Source of the DNA: Butyrivibrio sp. | Lineage (GTDB): Bacteria > Bacillota_A > Clostridia > Lachnospirales > Lachnospiraceae | Direction of reading: 5' to 3' | NCBI RefSeq assembly: GCF_024699075.1 | Contig: NZ_JAILQF010000264.1 | Coordinates: forward strand, 1 to 10,919 | DNA length: 10,919 bases | Shown: positions 1-5,638 of the stretch, one piece after another | How positions within the stretch are numbered: the first letter of the stretch is position 1 | Layout: every line of letters starts with the position of its first letter | Notes under the pieces: model-generated | The model's database searches: none | Told to the model about the DNA's origin: nothing | What the model saw: only the letters and a program-made list of their open reading frames with translations | Program-made: the position numbers and the translations under genes

Positions 1-1
1 A

Positions 2-202
2 CAACGCGATGATCCTAAAATGAAGGATGTTTCTTTTGAAGACCGTTTAGGTATGCTTGTAGATATCGAGTATGCCAACCGGAAATCAAACAGCCTCAAG
101 CGTCTTATCCGGAATGCAGGCTTTGACCAGCCTGAGGCATACTTCCGGTGGTCTCCTTTGTGTGCTGGCCGAAAACGTCTTCCCTGCCGCTGTGAATTCT
201 GA
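2..202 (+). pseudogene. istB: istB fragment (IS21-family helper ATPase), 5' and 3' truncated
   Basis: The frame opens at the window edge and reads Q-R-D-D-P-K then MKDVSFEDRLGMLVD, followed by an E-x-x-x-x-x-SNSLKRLIRNAG-type segment and DQPEA at about base 139. This is the N-terminal helical part of IstB, the AAA+ helper that works with the IstA transposase of IS21 elements. IstB is normally about 250 residues, with its Walker A motif just after this segment. Here similarity stops at about base 139; the frame runs on for about 20 unrelated residues and stops at 200-202, so the whole ATPase core is missing. No istA is visible, though it would lie upstream outside the window. It is the only convincing plus-strand coding sequence and reads opposite to all its neighbours. 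I read it as a dead insertion-sequence remnant at the edge of the island. Family recognition is from residue pattern only. Confidence 0.72.
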
Positions 203-611
203 TCATGAAAAAAGCGCCTGTCTCACAACCGCATTCACGATCATGAGCAGACGCTCTTCACTCTCATTATTCTTTTGCAAAAGAAAAATCCCTTTTCGGA
301 ATTGTGGGTTTAAGAAAAAAAGAAGCCCTTACCAACATAGGAGCTGATCATCCGGAGATGAACGGGAGCCTGTCTGACGGCGGTGCTTCTTAACTAAAAA
401 GTAATATAAAAAGCGTATTAATTCAAGACCGCAATGCCATTTGTATCTCGGGTAGACAGAGGACATCAGGAACACTTTTCCGAAAAGAGATAAAGAAAAT
501 GGACTCGGCGGCTCGGGTGTTTTTTGTTTTCCCGTTCGCTTTGTCCATTGTAAATATAACACAGATAAAATAAAAAAAATACTAAAACGGTACTATTTTT
601 GTACTATTTGC
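203..611. other. gene-free stretch between the IS remnant and the immunity gene
   Basis: About 400 bases without a convincing gene. Open frames here lack ribosome binding sites and have no recognisable family. The stretch holds a perfect 16-bp palindrome (270-285) and an A/T-rich block with three 11-bp-spaced TACT repeats (580-612). Transcripts of the minus-strand operon end into this region. A weak candidate terminator is the A/T stem AAAAATA...TATTTTT followed by a T run at about 567-600 on the minus strand, but the stem has no G:C pairs, so I do not annotate it separately. The part from 140 to about 340 is less AT-rich than the operon and may be leftover insertion-sequence DNA. Confidence 0.5.
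270..285. repeat. perfect 16-bp palindrome
   Basis: TTCTTTTGCAAAAGAA is its own reverse complement with no mismatch. It lies in gene-free DNA next to the IS21 remnant. It could be a protein-binding site or a leftover recombination end. It is not followed by a clean T run and so is not an obvious terminator. Confidence 0.6.
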
Positions 612-612
612 T
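580..612. repeat. three TACT repeats at exact 11-bp spacing
   Basis: TACTAAAACGG, TACTATTTTTG and TACTATTTGCT start at 580, 591 and 602, one helical turn apart. The last two share TACTATTT. The array overlaps the first base of the SUKH stop codon region (612-614). Helically phased short repeats often mark a regulator binding site or the end of a mobile segment. No gene starts nearby on the plus strand, so an operator role would be unexplained. Confidence 0.5.
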
Positions 613-1067
613 CATTTATATGCCTCGAGAAACGCATCAAATGATTCGAATACCGTTTCCACATTAGGATTGAATTCCAATGAGCCATCCATACTCCATA
701 TGACAACAGACGGTATATCATTTTTGTAACATAAGCAAAGCATAGCATCATGGTTAAGCTGAGCAAACGGTATCAAGTCTGTCCCTACTGTATCTTCGTC
801 AAAAACCATGTAAACATCATTCTTAGAAATGATATAATTAATATCATAAACCCCGTCTTTTGATTCTGATACATTCGATACCATTCCAAAGAAACGCTCA
901 ACAAAAAAGGTACCTTTTATAATGATTCTCTCTGTAGGTATACCACCATTATTTTTCTTGATAAAAGCTTTAAAAGACTTTGGCAGTTCTCTGCGCCAAA
1001 CAGTCTCCCTTTTTTTCATTAATTCTTCTGTTATATTTTCTTTTATAATTGAATCACAAAATATCAT
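612..1067 (-). CDS. SUKH-family (SMI1/KNR4) immunity protein
   Basis: A 151-residue protein of usual SUKH length with no signal peptide or membrane segment, so probably cytoplasmic. The SUKH signature is seen at about residues 27-42 (ELP-x-SF-x-x-F-x-x-x-NNGG-x-P), followed by a mid-protein beta-rich region and a segment with IPFAQ near its start and VVIWSMD near its end. In polymorphic toxin systems SUKH proteins are encoded directly after a nuclease toxin and bind it to protect the producer. Here it follows the WHH nuclease gene by 16 nt; that gap carries the ribosome binding site AAAGGAG 8 nt before ATG at 1067. It is the last gene of the operon. I infer it neutralises the neighbouring toxin; the pairing rests on position and family, not on a known pair. 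Confidence 0.88.
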   Translation of the reverse strand: MIFCDSIIKENITEELMKKRETVWRRELPKSFKAFIKKNNGGIPTERIIIKGTFFVERFFGMVSNVSESKDGVYDINYIISKNDVYMVFDEDTVGTDLIPFAQLNHDAMLCLCYKNDIPSVVIWSMDGSLEFNPNVETVFESFDAFLEAYK

Positions 1068-1083
1068 GCCTTTTCTCCTTTAA

Positions 1084-2007
1084 TCAATTACGTGGAGCAT
1101 CAGCCCACTCACCCTCACTTCTTCCTCCATGATGATTTGTAGAATTATGAACCCCGAAGGGTACTAGCTGCATCGTTCCGTCTTTTTCAGAATGATGCCA
1201 GGTATATCCATCTGGAGTTTCACCATTCATAATCTGTTCTAGTTGCTCCTTAGTAAACTGTTTTGCCAAATCAGGATTTTCTTTAATCGCCTTTTTTAGG
1301 GCTTGATTACATTTATCAAACTGCTCTCTATCCGTCTTATTCCAATCATCTTTATCAAGCGCGGTTTCAAAGGCCACATATTCTGAGAAATCTGCGTACG
1401 TTTTTCCATTTTCTTCTCGAACAGGAACTGTCGGTACCCATCCTTTTTCTCTCGCATATTCTCGAATTTCCTTCTTTTGCTTTGCAGAAAGCGCATCACC
1501 ACCTGGTACATTTTCATCCCATGTCCATGGTTTATTGGAATTTACCGCTTTTGCATAGTATTCGGCCAATATCTCTTTTACATCCTCAAAGCTTAACTCT
1601 CCATTTAAGTATTTATTTAACTTGTCAAGCTTTTCTTCCTCTGTTAATTCGCGCTCTTCATCCGTCTCTTTTTCTTGATCAGCCTCCGAAGATTCCACCG
1701 GCAGAGTATCTTCGTCTATATCGGGTAAGTTCTTAGTTTCATCCCCCTCATCATCTGCTTCAGGCATATCTTCCGACTCGTCGCCATCATCGTCAATCTC
1801 AGGAAGTTTCTCAACATCATCCTCTTCGTCATCAACCTCTGGAAGATTTTGAATTTCATCACCTTCATCCTCAACCTTGGGTAAGTCATTTACATCTTCT
1901 CTTATATAATCAATCTCCGGCAGGTCTTTCGTTTCATTTTTTATCTGCTTTTCTGTATTTATGCTTTCTAAATTTCTGTTCCGATGGATGTTTGACTCTA
2001 TCGCCAC
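1084..2007 (-). CDS. WHH-type HNH/ENDO VII nuclease toxin with acidic repeat N-terminus
   Basis: A 307-residue protein. Residues 1-28 are a short polar lead with no signal peptide or LXG/WXG domain. Residues 29-106 are six 13-residue acidic repeats (listed separately). Residues 107-155 are charged and helical. From about 156 (PWTWDE) to the end lies the nuclease region, finishing with W270-H271-H272, then MQLVP, H287, H292-H293 and G294-G295. This W-HH...H...HxGG arrangement is the hallmark of the WHH branch of HNH/ENDO VII nucleases, common as C-terminal toxin domains in bacterial conflict systems; these histidines would bind metal and cleave nucleic acid. The start is GTG at 2007, placed immediately after the ATPase stop TAA and preceded by AAGGAGG at 2017-2023. 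The SUKH gene directly downstream supports a toxin role. Unlike classic polymorphic toxins it has no long delivery domain; the acidic part may fill that role. Confidence 0.85.
   Translation of the reverse strand: MAIESNIHRNRNLESINTEKQIKNETKDLPEIDYIREDVNDLPKVEDEGDEIQNLPEVDDEEDDVEKLPEIDDDGDESEDMPEADDEGDETKNLPDIDEDTLPVESSEADQEKETDEERELTEEEKLDKLNKYLNGELSFEDVKEILAEYYAKAVNSNKPWTWDENVPGGDALSAKQKKEIREYAREKGWVPTVPVREENGKTYADFSEYVAFETALDKDDWNKTDREQFDKCNQALKKAIKENPDLAKQFTKEQLEQIMNGETPDGYTWHHSEKDGTMQLVPFGVHNSTNHHGGRSEGEWADAPRN
1690..1923 (-). repeat. six tandem 13-residue acidic repeats within the toxin gene
   Basis: Repeat units begin at residues L29, L42, L55, L68, M81 and L94 of the toxin, each exactly 13 residues (39 nt) apart. 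The loose consensus is [L/M]-P-[E/D/K]-[V/I/A]-[D/E]-D-E-G-D-E-x-x-x. The first and last units are degenerate (for example EIDYIREDVN in the first). The segment has a very strong negative charge and is probably unfolded. It could be a recognition tail for the ATPase, a DNA mimic that shields the nuclease, or a calcium-binding linker; the sequence does not decide. Confidence 0.9.
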
Positions 2008-5000
2008 TTACATCCCCCTCCTTCCTGTATATTCGAGATATCTATTTGAAAAAGAATCTGTTTTCATATGTTCTACAATATACTGGAGAACTAGTTGACG
2101 AATCACGACCACAAGATCATCATCTATATCATAAAGCTTTTTGATTTTTGCATCAGCCTCTTCTATTCCTTTAGCTGCATCTATGCTATCCATTAAGCAT
2201 CTAGCCATACGTTTACCATCAAACAAATTGTATGCCACGGCTTTCATCTCACTATCAGATAACTCTTCATTCATCAAAACTTTCCTAAGCTTTGATTTCG
2301 TTGAAGAAGGCAGTGCTAACCTGTCAATCCAATTAATGATATCATCTACATTTTCTAAATTAATTTCTCTGTTGTCGACAACGCGGAACAACACCTTAAA
2401 GTATTCATTAGTAGGCCTACTCTGTTTCGGCATTTCTATATTCTCAGGTTCATATTCATAATCACATTCAAAACGTTCAAATTTGCATAGCACAGCCTCT
2501 ACCCAATCATTTTGATATACCGCTGCAACTCCCTTAGGAAGCCTTGCCAGTTCTTCTATTTGGGCATCGTCTAAAGCTGCAGCCTTGCCTACCAGTCTCC
2601 TATCTTCTGCATCAGGTAATCGTAATATTATCTTTGTATTTGTATTCCTTATTACAGCTTCATCTAACAATCCTGGTGCTTGATCTGCAATAATAAAGCC
2701 TTCTCCATAGGTACGCATTTCGGCTATAGAATTTGTCAGCATCTCAACAGATTTGCCCTGAAGATTTACACTCTCTTGACCTTGTCCCACAGATATCCTT
2801 CTTAACAGATTATGTGCCTCTTCAAGAATCGTAACATGCTGCAAATCTTCATTTATACCAGATGAACTCATGTGGTATTCCTGAAGTTTCATTATCAACA
2901 CTCCCATTAGCAATGCTTTGGTCTCTGTTGATCCTACACGACTAATATCTACAATCACATTTTCTTCAAATAATTCAGCATCAGACAGTTCTTCTTCAGC
3001 GCACAAAACTAGACCATTTATACCATTAGTTAACGCTTTAACTCTCGTTACCAGAGCTCCAGCATAATCGCTCTGCGTATCTTCTGAATAAAGAGAACTC
3101 TTCATCACTTCTGGCAAAGTGGCTAACAAATCATCAAAAGTAGGAAACTTCAAAGGATCACAATCACTTGAATACAGATTCCACCCTTTATCTACATAAG
3201 CTTTTTCGATTGCATCTTTAAGCACTGCAGGCATAGCCGCATACATTGGCCAACATGCATTCAAGATTTCCGTTAAACGGTCTATATGTTCTAATACATG
3301 TATTGGCTTCTTTACTCCATCTCCTACAGGAAACGAGAAAGGATTTATTCGAAGTACACTGGAAATTTTTGGATTTGTACCATATACCTTACAATCCTTT
3401 CCAAATGCCATCTTATATTCGCCCTTTGCCGGCTCAATCACAAGATATTTTCGTCCTAAATCGCTTAATCCCTTAATTATCTGATATATAGAATTAGATT
3501 TTCCAGTTCCTGTTGATCCAGTTATAAACACATGAGAAGCCAAACTATTCACATCCAATTTTACTATTCGGTTCTCAGCGCGATACATATGAACAATTCT
3601 ACCTATACTTATGGCATCGTCATTCCTATCTATATCCGGAACCGCGTCCATGGTATTGCCACTATCATCAAAAATTGAAAACTTCTGCGTTTCCCGACCA
3701 AAAGCAACACTATCTATTACTGGAAAGCCAGCAACAGACTTCCTTGGAAAATTAAGTGCTCGAACCAACTCTTTTCCCGAAATAATCGTAGAAAGAGTTG
3801 TTACTTCCGGAAACATTAACAAGCCGTCATTCTCTTCGCATTTTTTTGTATCAAGTACGAAGTCTGGATGTTGTATTCTCTTCAATGTTTCTAAAATTAC
3901 AGCTGTCTTGTCTTTGTCTTTGGTGCCATTCCAGTAATTAATTGCTGCTTGAGAAATATACGATGTTTCCCCCTGTGTCAAGGCCAAATACATCGTTGCA
4001 ACATTCTTAGCTATGACCGCACTTCTGGACACAGCATATGCTGCGAACTTCCACATTCCAAGTGCAGAACATTCTTCCAATCTCTTTATCTGATTTTCAA
4101 GTAATTCTAAACTATGCTTAACTGCGTAGTTTGTGCAGGTTTTTGTTTCACCCTGATTCTTCCCTACCATTTCACTTTGGTTTGCAGTTTTTCCAAAGTT
4201 AGCACCAAAATTCACTCCTACGCCACCACCAACAAAAGGTGTACCCGCATGAAATTCAGCATTTACTCCAATGCATTTTCCTAATGAGCTTCCTGCACTG
4301 ATGATAGTATTCTCATTTATTGAAATAGATTCTTGCCAGGATGCATATGGCGACAATGCGTTATACATGTCAAACAATGTAATCTTTTGAGAATCAACAT
4401 CATCAGTAGGGCATGCCAAAAGAATCAGTCTATACTCCTCATCCTCACTTTTTGGTACTATACCATCAAGTAATTTTTCCATGCTTTGGCTAATAAAATC
4501 TTCTGACTTATCCGTGGCAAGATTTGATACTATCGCAACTGATTCAGAATTATCGACTTCACTTCCCTTATCTTCATCATCTTTATATTTCACTAAATCC
4601 TGAAGACACTGAGGAATGCCAAAGCCAAACCCTTCGTCACCTTCTTCTTTTTCCCTTATTTCCGCGCCAGGGAAATTACCATTTATTGCTTTTATTACTC
4701 TGTCTCGATAATCCCTAGCAATGTTTGATAGACTTTGTTTTCCTGTATTTGCTATTGCCATAGTAACTACACAATGATCTATTTTCCTATCATATATTAG
4801 TGCTATGCTACAGGTTTCCCCTGAAAGAACTTGATACACGTTTATCAGTTTATCAATATTTTTCTCTTCAGTGTCATTCACCCAACGTGTAATCTCAAAA
4901 TATACAATCCTATCAGCTTCCCTAAAAGTTTCTGGAATATCATATACTGGAGTATATACATCTCTTATGTAGGGCAAATACGAATTATATAGTTTGATAC

Positions 5001-5193
5001 CCAAAGCGCCCAACGCTTTTTGTGTGTTAATCTCAGAATCTTTTTCAATAAAATACCGTTTTTTAGCTGCTTCTATAGCATTCTTCTGCCCTTGACCAAA
5101 TGAACTTCGATTGGCAAGATAACTCTTTTCTTTCTCCTGAATTTTACTATCAAGTTCATTCATTTTCTGTTTTATCTTTCTATCTTTTCCCAT
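2008..5193 (-). CDS. HerA/VirB4-like P-loop ATPase with a large unrecognised N-terminal half
   Basis: A 1061-residue protein. The C-terminal half carries the motor: Walker A GSTGTGKS at 559-566, the following KYLVIEPAKGEYK segment typical of HerA/VirB4 proteins, Walker B ending ILEEAH with E791-E792, then an IIADQ-x-P segment and RLPDAEDRR near 858-866, where hexameric pumps place sensor and arginine-finger residues. Such ATPases form rings that move DNA or protein. The first 550 residues match nothing I can name; they include a glycine-rich stretch around 317-334 (GTPFVGGGVGVNFGANFG) and a helical region after it. No membrane segment is visible, so membrane contact would come from partners. 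It is longer than typical anti-phage HerA proteins (about 600 residues). The start is ATG 5193, because the GTG at 5202 lies inside the ribosome binding site. It is fourth from last in a co-oriented set and its stop abuts the toxin start. Confidence 0.87.
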   Translation of the reverse strand: MGKDRKIKQKMNELDSKIQEKEKSYLANRSSFGQGQKNAIEAAKKRYFIEKDSEINTQKALGALGIKLYNSYLPYIRDVYTPVYDIPETFREADRIVYFEITRWVNDTEEKNIDKLINVYQVLSGETCSIALIYDRKIDHCVVTMAIANTGKQSLSNIARDYRDRVIKAINGNFPGAEIREKEEGDEGFGFGIPQCLQDLVKYKDDEDKGSEVDNSESVAIVSNLATDKSEDFISQSMEKLLDGIVPKSEDEEYRLILLACPTDDVDSQKITLFDMYNALSPYASWQESISINENTIISAGSSLGKCIGVNAEFHAGTPFVGGGVGVNFGANFGKTANQSEMVGKNQGETKTCTNYAVKHSLELLENQIKRLEECSALGMWKFAAYAVSRSAVIAKNVATMYLALTQGETSYISQAAINYWNGTKDKDKTAVILETLKRIQHPDFVLDTKKCEENDGLLMFPEVTTLSTIISGKELVRALNFPRKSVAGFPVIDSVAFGRETQKFSIFDDSGNTMDAVPDIDRNDDAISIGRIVHMYRAENRIVKLDVNSLASHVFITGSTGTGKSNSIYQIIKGLSDLGRKYLVIEPAKGEYKMAFGKDCKVYGTNPKISSVLRINPFSFPVGDGVKKPIHVLEHIDRLTEILNACWPMYAAMPAVLKDAIEKAYVDKGWNLYSSDCDPLKFPTFDDLLATLPEVMKSSLYSEDTQSDYAGALVTRVKALTNGINGLVLCAEEELSDAELFEENVIVDISRVGSTETKALLMGVLIMKLQEYHMSSSGINEDLQHVTILEEAHNLLRRISVGQGQESVNLQGKSVEMLTNSIAEMRTYGEGFIIADQAPGLLDEAVIRNTNTKIILRLPDAEDRRLVGKAAALDDAQIEELARLPKGVAAVYQNDWVEAVLCKFERFECDYEYEPENIEMPKQSRPTNEYFKVLFRVVDNREINLENVDDIINWIDRLALPSSTKSKLRKVLMNEELSDSEMKAVAYNLFDGKRMARCLMDSIDAAKGIEEADAKIKKLYDIDDDLVVVIRQLVLQYIVEHMKTDSFSNRYLEYTGRRGM
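2017..2023 (-). promoter_or_regulatory. ribosome binding site of the toxin gene, inside the ATPase gene end
   Basis: AAGGAGG on the minus strand lies 9 nt before GTG at 2007 and within the last codons of the ATPase gene. With the stop-start junction TAAGTG, this fixes the toxin start and implies translation coupled to the ATPase. Confidence 0.8.
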
Positions 5194-5198
5194 TTTTC

Positions 5199-5205
5199 TC
5201 ACCTC
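5199..5205 (-). promoter_or_regulatory. ribosome binding site that fixes the ATPase start
   Basis: GAGGTGA lies 5 nt upstream of ATG at 5193. The upstream in-frame GTG (5202-5200) is part of this site and so cannot be the start. Confidence 0.75.
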
Positions 5206-5282
5206 AAATGTTCTTTCGGCAGTCTCAGTACATATCTGCTTAGAATATTAGTCATTCAGCACACAACATAGGCAAAACATAC

Positions 5283-5636
5283 TTATTTATTTATATTCCA
5301 TATAATTACTGCGACCAACGCAATAACAACTATACCAATAACAACAAATAATACTTTATTTCCGTTCGACCTACTTCGATCCCGCAGATAATCACTAACC
5401 TCTGCGAGATGCAAGTAATACTCCTTGGATGATGCTCCAGAAGTACCGAGAAGTTCTAACTCATCAAGATAATCCTTTTTCCACGGCTTTGCTTTCTTAT
5501 GAACCTCATAACTATTAAAGCAATCATCTCCGTATTGTTTTGAAATCCTATCAAGTTCCTTTTCAACTTCCGGAGTTCGTATTTCACCCTTCAAAATTTT
5601 AGTCACTAATCTCATTTGTTCCTCTGATCCAGTCAT
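5283..5636 (-). CDS. small tail-anchored membrane protein
   Basis: A 117-residue protein I do not recognise as a family. Residues 1-90 are polar and mostly helical (GEIRTPEVEKELDRISKQYG, then a K-rich stretch). A basic patch (YLRDRSRS, K94) comes just before one long hydrophobic helix at about 95-113 (VLFVVIGIVVIALVAVIIW), leaving only four residues outside. This fits a tail anchor with the N-terminal domain in the cytoplasm. The ATG at 5636 sits 2 nt after the dynamin-like gene stop, and the ribosome binding site GGAGG overlaps the end of that gene, so translation is coupled. An 80-nt gap to the ATPase gene shows no clear promoter. I infer it docks the GTPase and/or ATPase at the membrane. 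Confidence 0.78.
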   Translation of the reverse strand: MTGSEEQMRLVTKILKGEIRTPEVEKELDRISKQYGDDCFNSYEVHKKAKPWKKDYLDELELLGTSGASSKEYYLHLAEVSDYLRDRSRSNGNKVLFVVIGIVVIALVAVIIWNINK

Positions 5637-5638
5637 AA

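Noticed and set aside
72..347. Plus-strand open frame of 91 codons overlapping the istB fragment
   Set aside because: It runs in another frame across the istB remnant; the istB reading explains the first 139 bases better and there is no ribosome binding site.
470..540. Possible terminator or tRNA around the GC-rich CTCGGCGGCTCGG segment
   Set aside because: CTCGG is repeated directly rather than inverted, so no stable stem forms, and no cloverleaf or TTCGA loop can be drawn.
329..562. Minus-strand open frame of 77 codons in the gene-free left stretch
   Set aside because: Starts at GTG with no ribosome binding site, composition is unlike its neighbours and no family is recognisable; the basic, cysteine- and tryptophan-containing product looks like translated non-coding DNA.
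1482..1736. Plus-strand frame over the acidic repeats
   Set aside because: It is the antisense of the D/E-rich repeat (hence its S/H/L-rich product) and lies inside a well supported toxin gene.
2008..5193. Reading the HerA-like protein as the conjugation ATPase of the element
   Set aside because: No relaxase, coupling protein or other conjugation genes lie nearby, it is coupled to the toxin gene, and its base composition belongs to the island rather than to the partition block.
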